Positions 1 through 8,116 are shown, numbered from the stretch's first letter. The stretch: DNA of 64,000 nt from an uncultured Alistipes sp. (GCA_900553175.1 USCH01000002.1:1-64000); one strand, 5' to 3'. A program made the numbers and translations. Notes: a model not told the origin generated them from the sequence alone.

Positions 1-179
1 CCGATATGTAACGTAATCCGCATGGGCCTCACCCCCTTTCGGGAGGTGTGGCTAACCGCCTGCCGTTGTGCAACGCCAAAAATAGGATAGCATCTCGTTT
101 GACAAAAAGCAAGAGAAACCGCCCCCGGTGCTACCAACACCGAGAGCGTTTCCATAGATCAGCTTGCCCACTAAAAGCG

Positions 180-212
180 GATACAATACCAACCCAACAC
201 TTGTATTGTATC
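180..212. repeat. 10-bp perfect inverted repeat upstream of integrase
   Basis: GATACAATAC at 180-189 is repeated in inverted form as GTATTGTATC at 203-212, with 13 bases between. It lies 47 bases before the integrase start. The position suits an operator or an integrase/excisionase arm-type site, but the role is inference. The rest of 1-258 holds no gene I can support; a small hairpin (CGGTG/CACCG) lies near 128-145. Confidence 0.6.
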
Positions 213-258
213 ACCTTTAAGGCAGGCTTACAAGTCATACCTTGGAGGTGTATTTTTT

Positions 259-1347
259 ATGCCCAAACAAAAATTGACCCGCCGTCCAGATGGCCGCTAC
301 CAAAAGCGGATCACCTTGTCCAACGGCAAAACGCGGCTGGTGTACGGCCGCACCGAAGCGGAACTGAAAGCTGCAGTGCGCTCGGTGCAGGTGCAGGATG
401 AAGCGGGGCTGGAAGTGGGGGACCATACCCTGGTGGGCGAGTGGGCAAAAATCTGGCTGCGCTCTTACAAGCAGGGGCTGCGGCCGGCCACCACCAAAAT
501 GTACAGGGATGCCTACAATCTGCACATCATGCAGCACATTGGATGCATGGAGCTGCAGGAGGTGCGGCCGGTACATATCCGGGCCATTATGGCGGAGATT
601 ACGGAGCAGTCGGAATCCCTGCAGCACAAGGTGCTGATCACGGTGCGGCAGATCATGCAGACAGCCCAGGCAAACCACCTGATCCGCGATGACCCCACCG
701 ACGGCATCCGCATTACGACCCACGCGCGCCCTAAGCAAAAGAAATACCTGACGCAGGACGAAGCGGAGGAGCTATTGTCCTCTATTGCGGAGCCGCGGGC
801 CAAGGTGTTTTGCGCGCTCTGCTATTACTGCGGCCTGCGCAAGGAGGAAGCTCTGGGCCTGCAATGGCGGGATGTCGGCCCGGCGGCGCTGGTTGTCAGC
901 AGGGCCGTGACCTTTGCGGGCGGCAATCAGCCGGACCCCAGTATGGAACTGAAAAACGCGGCTTCCCACCGCCTGGTGCCGGTGCCCGCCAAGCTGCGGG
1001 CGATTTTGGATGCCACCCCGCAGCTGGGGGAGCACGTTGTGACCAAAGCCGATGGCGGCGTGATGACGCAGTCAGCCTACAAAAAGATGTGGGCTTATTA
1101 TGTAGCGGGGGTGTCACTGCTGCCGGTGCACGCCCACATGCTGCGCCACAGCTATGCCACCTGCCTGTACCACGCCGGTGTGGATCTGCGCACCGCCCAG
1201 CAGCTGCTTGGCCACGCCAGCATCGAGATGACGGCCCGCATCTACACCCATCTGGAAGCCGAAGATGGCCTGAAAGTAAGCGGCAAACTGGACGATTATT
1301 TCAACTCTGCCCCGCCCACCGCGGATAGCACGGCGGGAACTGCCTGA
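259..1347 (+). CDS. int: Tyrosine recombinase / phage-type integrase
   Basis: This 362-residue protein is a site-specific tyrosine recombinase that would integrate and excise a mobile element. An N-terminal AP2-like arm-binding segment (about residues 1-50) and a SAM-like core-binding domain (about 60-155) precede the catalytic domain. The catalytic residues are visible: R194 (GLRKEE), H293 and R296 (HMLRHS), H319 (LLGHAS) and Y329 (IYTHL). GGAGGT at about 242-247 supports the ATG at 259. It ends 80 bases before a truncated tRNA-Lys, so its target is probably the 3' end of that tRNA. Base use and the RBS resemble gut Firmicutes, not the Bacteroidales genes further right. The rest of the element would lie left of the window. 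Confidence 0.93.
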   Translation: MPKQKLTRRPDGRYQKRITLSNGKTRLVYGRTEAELKAAVRSVQVQDEAGLEVGDHTLVGEWAKIWLRSYKQGLRPATTKMYRDAYNLHIMQHIGCMELQEVRPVHIRAIMAEITEQSESLQHKVLITVRQIMQTAQANHLIRDDPTDGIRITTHARPKQKKYLTQDEAEELLSSIAEPRAKVFCALCYYCGLRKEEALGLQWRDVGPAALVVSRAVTFAGGNQPDPSMELKNAASHRLVPVPAKLRAILDATPQLGEHVVTKADGGVMTQSAYKKMWAYYVAGVSLLPVHAHMLRHSYATCLYHAGVDLRTAQQLLGHASIEMTARIYTHLEAEDGLKVSGKLDDYFNSAPPTADSTAGTA

Positions 1348-1426
1348 CTACAAACTGACTACATCCCGGAGCCATTCTGACTACTTTTGACTACCTGAGA
1401 CTAACGGAAAAACGATAATTTGAACG

Positions 1427-1493
1427 TTGTATCGTTGCCCGGTACTGACTCTTAATCAGTGGGTCCTGGGTTCGAGTCCCCGATGGTGCACCA
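1427..1493 (+). other. tRNA-Lys(CTT) 3' half: probable attachment-site junction
   Basis: The sequence contains an anticodon arm (ACTGA, loop CTCTTAA, TCAGT at 1444-1460; anticodon CTT at 1451-1453), a T-arm with GTTCGAGT, an acceptor 3' strand, discriminator A1490 and an encoded CCA at 1491-1493. No matching D-arm or 5' acceptor (expected GCACCAT-like) lies upstream; integrase-proximal DNA is there instead. This is the pattern left when an element integrates within a tRNA 3' end. The exact left edge of the retained tRNA sequence cannot be set without the intact gene. Confidence 0.75.
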
Positions 1494-1499
1494 AAGAAT

Positions 1500-1529
1500 G
1501 CCTTACACGAAAGTGTAGGGCGTTTTTTT
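1500..1529 (+). terminator. Rho-independent terminator of tRNA-Lys
   Basis: A 9-bp stem (GCCTTACAC 1500-1508 with GTGTAGGGC 1513-1521, one U-G pair) with a GAAA loop is followed by seven T (1523-1529). It sits 6 bases after the tRNA CCA, as expected for the original tRNA terminator. Confidence 0.9.
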
Positions 1530-1605
1530 GTTGCTCTATTTCAAGAAGGCACGATCTGGTGCACCGTCAGGGATACTCGAACAGGGCGGCGGCACGCAGT
1601 GCCGT

Positions 1606-1632
1606 AAGGAACGCCACAGTGCGGCGTTCCTT
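1606..1632. repeat. 10-bp perfect hairpin between tRNA remnant and methyltransferase
   Basis: AAGGAACGCC (1606-1615) pairs with GGCGTTCCTT (1623-1632) across a 7-base loop. It is followed by a short open frame starting at the ATG at 1633 and ending at 1692 (MEDGTVFQAYYF...), which could be the degraded 3' end of an old gene. I do not call it a gene. Confidence 0.5.
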
Positions 1633-1716
1633 ATGGAGGACGGCACGGTGTTTCAGGCGTATTATTTCAATGAAGATAAAATCCTGAAGTGATTTTGAAA
1701 TGTAAACATCAAAAGG

Positions 1717-1750
1717 GGGTAGGCGCGGATCGCGCCTACCCTCATTTTTT
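1717..1750 (+). terminator. Strong rho-independent terminator
   Basis: An 11-bp perfect stem (GGGTAGGCGCG 1717-1727 with CGCGCCTACCC 1731-1741), loop GAT, is followed by TCA and six T. It separates whatever lies at 1530-1692 from the methyltransferase promoter. Confidence 0.88.
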
Positions 1751-1761
1751 GTAAAACGCAA

Positions 1762-1790
1762 TTGCCGTAAACAGGGGGGTGTGCTATGAT
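1762..1790 (+). promoter_or_regulatory. Sigma70-type promoter of the MmeI-like gene
   Basis: TTGCCG (1762-1767) and TATGAT (1785-1790) are separated by exactly 17 bases, a near-consensus sigma70/sigmaA promoter. This differs from the -33/-7 (TAnnTTTG) promoters used by genes from 5 kb onward, and is evidence that this gene's 5' part came from a non-Bacteroidetes background. Confidence 0.8.
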
Positions 1791-1822
1791 AATGATAAAT
1801 ACTGTGCTATGAGGTGACCGCT

Positions 1823-4597
1823 ATGACCGCTGCGCAACAGCAACAGGCCGCAAAGAATTTTGCCGCCTACTGGAAAGATAAGGGCTACGAAAAAGGCGAA
1901 AGTCAACCATTCTGGCTGTCCCTGCTCCGTGATGTGTATGGGGTCGAACACCCGGAGCAATTCATTCAGTTTGAGGAGCAAGTCCACCTTGACCACACCA
2001 GTTTCATTGACGGCACGATTCCCGCTACCCACGTTCTGATAGAACAAAAGGGGCTTGGCAAGGATTTGAACAAGCCCATCAAGCAATCAGACGGTGCGCT
2101 GCTGACCCCTTTTGAACAGGCTAAGCGGTATATTTTGGAGCTGCCCGTATCGCAGCACCCGCGCTGGGTGGTAACCTGCAATTTCAGCACCTTTTATGTG
2201 TATGATATGGAACGCCCGCGCGGTGAGCCTGAAATCATCGAACTTGCGAATCTGGAAAAAGAATACTATCGGCTGCAATTCCTTGTCGATGCCGGAAACG
2301 AACACCTCAAACGGGAGATGGAAGTTTCCATAGCGGCAGGTGAAATTGTCGGCTTGTTATATGATGCCTTTTACAAGCAGTATGCAAACCCGGAATCCGA
2401 ACATTCGCTGAAAAGCCTGAACAAGCTGTGCGTTCGCTTGGTATTTTGCCTGTATGCCGAGGATGCCGGGATTTTTGGGCATCACGGTATGTTCCACGAC
2501 TACCTCAAAGGCTTTGACACGCGCGGACTGCGCAAGGGGCTGGTAGATTTGTTCCGCGTGTTGGACACAAAGCTGCAAGACCGTGACCCCTATTTGAAAG
2601 ATGACAACCCGGAATTGGCGGCGTTTCCATATGTGAATGGCGGGCTGTTCAGCGATGAGAATATCGAGATACCGCCGTTCACCGATGAAATCCGAAACCT
2701 GCTGCTGGAGAAAGCCAGCGAAAACTTCAACTGGTCGGAAATCAGCCCCACCATTTTCGGCGCGGTGTTTGAAAGCACCCTGAACCCTGAAACCCGCCGC
2801 AGCGGCGGTATGCACTATACCAGCATTGAAAATATCCACAAGGTCATTGACCCGCTGTTTTTGGACGAACTGAAAGCTGAGTTTGACGAGATATGCGCCA
2901 ATCCCGTGGAACGAACCAGAACGGCAAAGCTGCGGGTGTTCCAACGCAAGCTGGCATCGCTCACATTCTTAGACCCCGCGTGCGGCAGCGGAAACTTTTT
3001 GACCGAAACCTATTTGAGCCTGCGCCGCTTGGAAAACAAAATTTTGGTGGAACTCTCTCACGGTCAGGTTACGATGTATTCCGCCAGTGAAAGCCCGATA
3101 CAGGTTTCCATCAGCCAGTTTTACGGCATCGAAATCAACGATTTTGCCTGCTCGGTCGCGCAAACCGCCTTGTGGATTGCCGAGTCGCAGATGATGCTGG
3201 AGACCGATGAAATCGTCGGGTTCAACCTCGACCCGCTGCCGCTGAAAACATACACCAACATCCATGAAGGAAATGCGCTGCGCATGGATTGGAACGAGGT
3301 TGTCCCTGCCGCCGAGCTGAATTATATCATGGGAAATCCGCCGTTCCTGGGTGCACGGATTATGTCTTCAAGCCAGAAAGAGGATTTGCTGGGGATATTC
3401 GGTGCGAAGTGGAAGAATGCCGGCAATCTGGACTATGTAGCAGGCTGGTACAAGAAGTCGCAGAAACTGATGTCGGAGAACCCCGCTATTCGTGCAGCGC
3501 TCGTTTCTACCAACTCCGTTACGCAGGGCGAGCAGGTCGCCAATCTGTGGAAACCGCTGATGGAATCGGGCGTGCATATCGATTTTGCATGGAGGACGTT
3601 TATTTGGGACAGCGAAGCGAGCCAAAAAGCGCATGTACATTGCGTAATCGTCGGATTTTCGATGAACGCATCTAAACACAAACGCAAACTCTACGACGGC
3701 GATACCGTTCGTGAGGTAGCCAACATCAACGGCTATTTGATCGACGGCGATAATATATTCGTCGAGAGCCGCTCGAAACCGTTGTGCGATATTCCCGAAA
3801 TAGGCATCGGCAACAAACCGATCGACGGAGGATTTTATCTGTTCAGCGACGAGGAAAAAGAGGAGTTTGTTTGTAAAGAACCGGCATCCGAAAAATTCTT
3901 TAAGCGTTGGTATGGTTCGGATGAATTTATCAACCGCCGTCCGCGCTGGTGTCTGTGGCTGGGCGATGCGAATCCAGTAGAGTTGTTGAAATTGCCCGAA
4001 TGTATGAAGCGGGTAAAGGCTGTACAGGAATTTCGTTTGGCAAGTAAGAGTGCCGGAACGGTTAAATTGGCGGAACGACCTCTCCGTTTTCATGTCGAAA
4101 ATATGCCCAAAGGAAATTATCTGCTTATCCCGGAAACTTCATCTGAACGCAGGCAGTATGTTCCTATCGGGTTTATGGGGGCTGACGTTTTGTGCAGCAA
4201 TGCCGTCAAGCTTGTTCCTGACGCTACCTTGTATCATTTCGGCATTTTGACATCTTCTGTTCATAATGCGTGGACAAGAGTCGTATGCGGACGGTTGAAA
4301 AGCGACTATCGTTATTCAAAAGACATCGTTTATAATAATTTTCCATGGCCTGCGGTTACGTCTGCACGAATGGAAAAGATTGAACAGACGGCGCAGGCCA
4401 TATTGAATGCCCGCGAGAAATATCCGGATGCAACGCTTGCCGATATGTATGGTAATATGATCCTGTTTCCGGAGTTGCTGCAAGCACACCGCACCAACGA
4501 TGCTGCGGTAATGGATGCTTATGATTTCGATAGAAACCTCGATGAAAGCCAAATCGTCACACTCCTCTTGCGACGCTATCAGAAACTTACTGATTGA
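1823..4597 (+). CDS. MmeI-like type IIL restriction-modification enzyme (adenine methyltransferase with N-terminal nuclease)
   Basis: This 924-residue protein joins nuclease, N6-adenine methyltransferase and target-recognition parts in one chain, as in MmeI-type enzymes. The N-terminus has a PD-(D/E)xK-like site, D63-x10-E74-Q-K76. The methyltransferase has motif I DPACGSGNF at about residue 384 and motif IV NPPF at about 505; the recognition and C-terminal domains follow (about 620-924). GAGGTG at 1811-1816 favours the ATG at 1823 over the GTG at 1814. The first half has Firmicutes-like codon use. From roughly 3.35-3.6 kb it becomes AT-richer with different codon choice, without breaking the frame. 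No separate endonuclease is needed. Activity is unknown; loss of the nuclease by point mutation cannot be excluded. Confidence 0.88.
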   Translation: MTAAQQQQAAKNFAAYWKDKGYEKGESQPFWLSLLRDVYGVEHPEQFIQFEEQVHLDHTSFIDGTIPATHVLIEQKGLGKDLNKPIKQSDGALLTPFEQAKRYILELPVSQHPRWVVTCNFSTFYVYDMERPRGEPEIIELANLEKEYYRLQFLVDAGNEHLKREMEVSIAAGEIVGLLYDAFYKQYANPESEHSLKSLNKLCVRLVFCLYAEDAGIFGHHGMFHDYLKGFDTRGLRKGLVDLFRVLDTKLQDRDPYLKDDNPELAAFPYVNGGLFSDENIEIPPFTDEIRNLLLEKASENFNWSEISPTIFGAVFESTLNPETRRSGGMHYTSIENIHKVIDPLFLDELKAEFDEICANPVERTRTAKLRVFQRKLASLTFLDPACGSGNFLTETYLSLRRLENKILVELSHGQVTMYSASESPIQVSISQFYGIEINDFACSVAQTALWIAESQMMLETDEIVGFNLDPLPLKTYTNIHEGNALRMDWNEVVPAAELNYIMGNPPFLGARIMSSSQKEDLLGIFGAKWKNAGNLDYVAGWYKKSQKLMSENPAIRAALVSTNSVTQGEQVANLWKPLMESGVHIDFAWRTFIWDSEASQKAHVHCVIVGFSMNASKHKRKLYDGDTVREVANINGYLIDGDNIFVESRSKPLCDIPEIGIGNKPIDGGFYLFSDEEKEEFVCKEPASEKFFKRWYGSDEFINRRPRWCLWLGDANPVELLKLPECMKRVKAVQEFRLASKSAGTVKLAERPLRFHVENMPKGNYLLIPETSSERRQYVPIGFMGADVLCSNAVKLVPDATLYHFGILTSSVHNAWTRVVCGRLKSDYRYSKDIVYNNFPWPAVTSARMEKIEQTAQAILNAREKYPDATLADMYGNMILFPELLQAHRTNDAAVMDAYDFDRNLDESQIVTLLLRRYQKLTD

Positions 4598-4745
4598 ATT
4601 CAGGAAACCGGTGTTGAAAGAAAATAGATATAGATTGGATCGTTAATCAAACGAATCATGTAATTATAATTATGATACGAGTAACATATATAGCCATTGA
4701 AAATTTTAAGATTTTTGGGAAAAACATTGAAATAATTTGCTGAAC
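4598..4745. other. AT-rich gene-free stretch
   Basis: No gene is supported here. An imperfect AT-rich palindrome lies near 4657-4678 (ATCATGTAATTATAATTATG). The base composition is far lower in GC than the chromosome to the right, consistent with island-edge DNA. Confidence 0.5.
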
Positions 4746-4746
4746 A

Positions 4747-4789
4747 AACCAAAAAGAAAACACCGTTGTAGATTGCTACAACGGTGTTT
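4747..4789 (-). terminator. Rho-independent terminator of tRNA-Cys
   Basis: A 14-bp perfect stem (AAACACCGTTGTAG 4758-4771 with CTACAACGGTGTTT 4776-4789), loop ATTG, is followed on the minus strand by a U-rich tract (the complement of the A-rich run at 4751-4757). It ends the tRNA-Cys transcript. Confidence 0.88.
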
Positions 4790-4794
4790 CGGTG

Positions 4795-4865
4795 AGGTCT
4801 GAAGCGGATTCGAACCGCTGTACAAGGTTTTGCAGACCTTTGCCTAGCCACTCGGCCATCAGACC
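4795..4865 (-). tRNA. tRNA-Cys(GCA)
   Basis: The minus strand folds as a cloverleaf: acceptor GGTCTGA pairs with TCAGACC, the D-arm begins GCCGAGTGG, the anticodon stem AAGGT/ACCTT holds loop CTGCAAA (anticodon GCA), and the T-arm AGCGG-TTCGAAT-CCGCT follows. The discriminator is U. CCA is not encoded. Its 3' end faces the foreign-looking DNA at the left, the usual orientation for a tRNA that borders an island. Confidence 0.93.
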
Positions 4866-4997
4866 CTGTTTCCCCGCAAGCGTCCTTGTATCTTTGCTCC
4901 GGCTGGTCTTGCCGGCGGCGCCGTCCGCGGAAAATGCAAACGCATCCGAAGACAAGCCTTTTCGCACGGCGGGGCCCGATCGGGACGCATCGGGAGT

Positions 4998-5028
4998 GCA
5001 AATATACATAGATTTCCGGATTTTGCAA
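4998..5028 (-). promoter_or_regulatory. Bacteroidetes-type promoter facing tRNA-Cys
   Basis: On the minus strand the -7 box TATATTTG (plus 4998-5005, CAAATATA) lies about 22 bases downstream of a TTTTGC element. No gene other than the tRNA lies downstream, so it probably makes a tRNA precursor with a leader of about 125 bases. On the plus strand TATCTTTG at 4889-4896 is a second promoter-like box without a clear partner. Confidence 0.55.
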
Positions 5029-5063
5029 AACTTCAGGGCGACTTTGCGCGAATTTTCCGATTT

Positions 5064-5094
5064 TTGGCGGATTCGGCGAAAATGCCTACCTTTA
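5064..5094 (+). promoter_or_regulatory. Promoter of dprA
   Basis: A TTG element at 5064-5066 lies 23 bases upstream of TACCTTTA (5087-5094), matching the Bacteroidetes -33/-7 arrangement. Transcription would start near 5101. This rules out the in-frame start at 5064 and supports the ATG at 5121. Confidence 0.6.
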
Positions 5095-5120
5095 CTCGGT
5101 TATTGATCATTCGTGCGACC

Positions 5121-6224
5121 ATGAGCGTGGAGGACATAGCGCTTCAGATGACGCCGGGTATCGGTCCGAGGGGTGCGGCGCATCTGCTGGCGTTTTTCGG
5201 CGACGCGGCGGGCGTGTTCGGCGCTTCGTTCGAGGAGCTGACGGACGGCGCGGAGCTGAAACCTGAGCTGGCCCGCCGCATCGTGCGGCGCGAAGGTTTC
5301 GCCGCGGCGCAGCGGGAGCTGAAACATTGCGCCCGCCACGGCATCGAAGCCGTCGCCTCGACCGATCCGCTCTACCCTCCGCTGCTGCGCGAAATCCCCG
5401 ACTATCCCCATGTCGTCTATGTGCAGGGCGATGCTTCGCTGCTTGCCTCCCGCCTGCTTTCGGTGGTCGGCACCCGCCGGGCCACCGACTACGGCCGCAC
5501 CCAGTGCGACCGGGTCATCGGGGAGCTCGCACGGCGCGTGCCGGGATTTGCGGTCGTCAGCGGTCTGGCGTTCGGGATCGATGCGGCGGCCCACAGGGCT
5601 GCGTTGGCCGCCGGGGTGCCGACCGTGGCCGTGCTGCCTTGCTCCCTGCCCGGGGCGGCGCCTGCGCAACATGCGGCCCTCGCCCGCGAGATCGTCGACC
5701 GGGGCGGTGCGCTTCTGACCGAAATCCACAGCCAGAGCCGCCAGAACGGCACGGCCTATGTCGCCCGCAACCGCATCATCGCCGCCCTGAGCGCCGGTTG
5801 CTGGATCGTCGAATCGCCCGCCGCGGGCGGGTCGCTGCTTACGGCCAATTTCGCCAACGATTACGACCGGACGGTGATGGCCCTGCCGGGCCGGGTCACC
5901 GATCCGATGTCCGCAGGGACCAATCTGCTGATCCGCAACCGCAAGGCGCAGGCGGTCCTGACGGCCGGCGACATCATCCGCGAGCTCAACTGGGACCTGG
6001 CACCCGATCCGGCCCTGTCCCGTGCGGCGGAGCCGGCGCAGCCCCTGACGCACGAAGAGGCCGCCCTGCTGGAATTCTTCACTTCGTCCGATCCCGTGTC
6101 GGTGGAGACGCTGCGCGAATCGAGCGGCCGCGGGCCGGGCGAGCTGGCGGCGCTGCTGCTGGGGCTCGAGATTTCGGGCGTCCTGCGCCAGCTGCCCGGC
6201 GGACGTTACATGAAACTGCCATGA
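5121..6224 (+). CDS. dprA: DNA-processing protein DprA (Smf)
   Basis: The 367-residue protein is the cytosolic mediator that loads RecA on incoming single-stranded DNA. An N-terminal helix-hairpin-helix-like segment (MTPGIGPRGA, about residues 10-25) precedes the Rossmann-like DprA core with VVGTRRATDYG (about 115), SGLAFGIDAAAH (about 152) and the glycine-rich GGSLLTANFA followed by MALPG. A winged-helix tail follows (about 305-367). Start 5121 is chosen because the upstream in-frame start lies in the promoter. It overlaps tatD by ATGA, so the two are co-translated. It is found in transformable and non-transformable bacteria alike, so it does not prove competence. Confidence 0.95.
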   Translation: MSVEDIALQMTPGIGPRGAAHLLAFFGDAAGVFGASFEELTDGAELKPELARRIVRREGFAAAQRELKHCARHGIEAVASTDPLYPPLLREIPDYPHVVYVQGDASLLASRLLSVVGTRRATDYGRTQCDRVIGELARRVPGFAVVSGLAFGIDAAAHRAALAAGVPTVAVLPCSLPGAAPAQHAALAREIVDRGGALLTEIHSQSRQNGTAYVARNRIIAALSAGCWIVESPAAGGSLLTANFANDYDRTVMALPGRVTDPMSAGTNLLIRNRKAQAVLTAGDIIRELNWDLAPDPALSRAAEPAQPLTHEEAALLEFFTSSDPVSVETLRESSGRGPGELAALLLGLEISGVLRQLPGGRYMKLP

Positions 6225-7018
6225 TGCTGATCGACACCCATTCGCACCTTTACGAACCCGAGTTCGACGCCGACCGCGAGGAGGCGCTCGCCCGGGCCGT
6301 CGACGCCGGCGTGGTCCGGCTACTGCTGCCGGCCATCGATGCCGCGAGCGACGGACGGATGTTCGGACTCTGCCGCAGCCATCCCGACCGCTGCATCCCG
6401 ATGATGGGGCTGCACCCCACTTCGGTCAACGGCAATCCCCGCTGGCGCGAGGAGCTGGCGCGGGTCGGGGATTGTCTGCGCACTCCGCCCGAGGGGGTCG
6501 GACGCTTCTGTGCCGTGGGCGAAATAGGCCTCGACTTCTACTGGTCGGCCGACTTCCGCGACGAACAGACCGAGGCTTTCCGACGGCAATGCGAAACGGC
6601 CGTCGCGCTCGGCCTGCCCGTGGTCGTGCATACGCGCAGCGCGTGGCCCGAGATGACGACCCTTGCGGAGGAGTTCCGCGGCTCGGGGCTGCGGGGCGTC
6701 TTCCACGCTTTCGGCGAGGATGCGGCGACCTACGAGCGGCTGAAATCCTGCGGCGACTTCCTCTTCGGCATCGGCGGGGTCGTGACGTTCAAAAAGAGCA
6801 GGCTGGCCGACACCGTGCGCGAGATGGACCTCGGGGACCTGGTGCTCGAGACCGACTGCCCCTACCTCACGCCCGCACCCCGCCGGGGCGAACGCAACGA
6901 GTCGGCATACGTGCGTTATGTCTGCGAAAAAATCGCCGAAATAAAAGGTGTCGCACCGGAGACGGTCGCGGCGGTGACGACGGCCAATGCCGCGCGCATG
7001 TTCGGACTATCCCTTTGA
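6221..7018 (+). CDS. tatD: TatD family metal-dependent hydrolase (DNase)
   Basis: The 265-residue TIM-barrel hydrolase belongs to the TatD family, whose members act as 3'-5' exonucleases on DNA or RNA. Metal ligands are visible: DTHSHL at residue 5, the glutamate in VGEIGLDFYW (about 98), VVHTR (about 138), FHAF (about 163) and ETDCPYLTP (about 212). The length is usual for the family. The start overlaps the dprA stop (ATGATG at 6221). ansA follows after an 11-base gap, so dprA-tatD-ansA likely form one transcript. Confidence 0.92.
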   Translation: MMLIDTHSHLYEPEFDADREEALARAVDAGVVRLLLPAIDAASDGRMFGLCRSHPDRCIPMMGLHPTSVNGNPRWREELARVGDCLRTPPEGVGRFCAVGEIGLDFYWSADFRDEQTEAFRRQCETAVALGLPVVVHTRSAWPEMTTLAEEFRGSGLRGVFHAFGEDAATYERLKSCGDFLFGIGGVVTFKKSRLADTVREMDLGDLVLETDCPYLTPAPRRGERNESAYVRYVCEKIAEIKGVAPETVAAVTTANAARMFGLSL

Positions 7019-7029
7019 ACCAACTTCCT

Positions 7030-8112
7030 ATGGATTCTGCGAAATCATCGATTCTGATCATCTATACGGGCGGAACCATCGGCATGAAGACCGATGCCGA
7101 AACCGGGGCGCTGGTGCCGTTCGACTTCAGTGCCATCTACGACGAGTTCCCTTCGCTCAAACGGCTGAACGTCGACATCGACGTGCACACCGTGTCGCCC
7201 GTGATCGACTCGTCGAACGTCTCGCCCGCCAACTGGGTGGCCCTCGCGGAGCTGATCCGCGACCGTTACGACCGCTACGACGGATTCGTCGTGCTGCACG
7301 GCACCGACACGATGTCCTACACCGCTTCGGCGCTGAGCTTCATGCTCGAAAACCTGGCCAAGCCGGTCGTCTTCACCGGGAGCCAGATTCCGATCGGCGT
7401 GCTGCGCACCGACGGCCGCGAAAATCTCATCACGGCCATTGAAATAGCCGGTGCGCGCGACGGCGGCGGGCCCGTGGTGCCCGAGGTGTCGCTCTACTTC
7501 CAGAACCGCCTCTTCCGGGCCAACCGCACCACCAAACGCAGCGCCGAGGCGCTGAGCGCCTTCCGTTCCTATAATTATCCCCCGCTGGCCGAAGTGGGCG
7601 TCAGCATCGCCTACAACCGGGCGGCGATCCGCCGTTCGGGCGACGGGACGTTCTGCGAGGAGTGCGGGGCGGATGCGGAGCTTTCGGACGGTGCCGCGCC
7701 GCTGCGGATCGCCACCCGTCTGGAGGAGGGCATCGCCGTGGTCAAGCTCTTCCCGGGCATGAGCGAATGCGTGCTGCGCTCGATGCTCTCCGCGCCCGGT
7801 CTGCGGGCCGTCGTGCTGGAGACCTTCGGGGCGGGCAACGCACCCACGAGCGAGTGGTTCATCCGCACGCTGCGCGAGGCGATCGAAAGGGGCGTCGTCG
7901 TGCTCAACGTCACGCAGTGCGGCGGCGGGAAAGTGTCGATGGAGCTCTACGAGACGGGTCTCAGGCTCCAGAAGGCGGGCGTGGTGTGCGGCTACGATAT
8001 GACCACCGAGGCGGCCGTCGCCAAACTCATGTACGTGCTGGGGCTCGGGCTCTCGGCCGGGCGTTCGCTCGACCTGCTGCGGCGGCCCCTTCGGGGCGAA
8101 TTTACGGTGTGA
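7030..8112 (+). CDS. ansA: Type I (cytosolic) L-asparaginase
   Basis: The 360-residue protein hydrolyses L-asparagine to aspartate and ammonia. The two catalytic threonine motifs are present: YTGGTIG near residue 14 and LHGTDTMSYTAS near 90. TGSQIPIG and NVTQCGGG are also typical. No signal peptide is seen, which fits the cytosolic type I enzyme. The ATG at 7030 is the only start directly before the conserved N-terminus. It is the last gene of the dprA-tatD-ansA run. Confidence 0.94.
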   Translation: MDSAKSSILIIYTGGTIGMKTDAETGALVPFDFSAIYDEFPSLKRLNVDIDVHTVSPVIDSSNVSPANWVALAELIRDRYDRYDGFVVLHGTDTMSYTASALSFMLENLAKPVVFTGSQIPIGVLRTDGRENLITAIEIAGARDGGGPVVPEVSLYFQNRLFRANRTTKRSAEALSAFRSYNYPPLAEVGVSIAYNRAAIRRSGDGTFCEECGADAELSDGAAPLRIATRLEEGIAVVKLFPGMSECVLRSMLSAPGLRAVVLETFGAGNAPTSEWFIRTLREAIERGVVVLNVTQCGGGKVSMELYETGLRLQKAGVVCGYDMTTEAAVAKLMYVLGLGLSAGRSLDLLRRPLRGEFTV

Positions 8113-8116
8113 GGCG

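Noticed and set aside
48..401. 117-residue open frame overlapping the integrase start
   Set aside because: It overlaps the integrase in another frame, has no RBS and covers the inverted repeat and RBS of the integrase.
1427..1687. 86-residue frame starting in the tRNA-Lys remnant
   Set aside because: It begins inside the tRNA and crosses its terminator; no homology is recognised.
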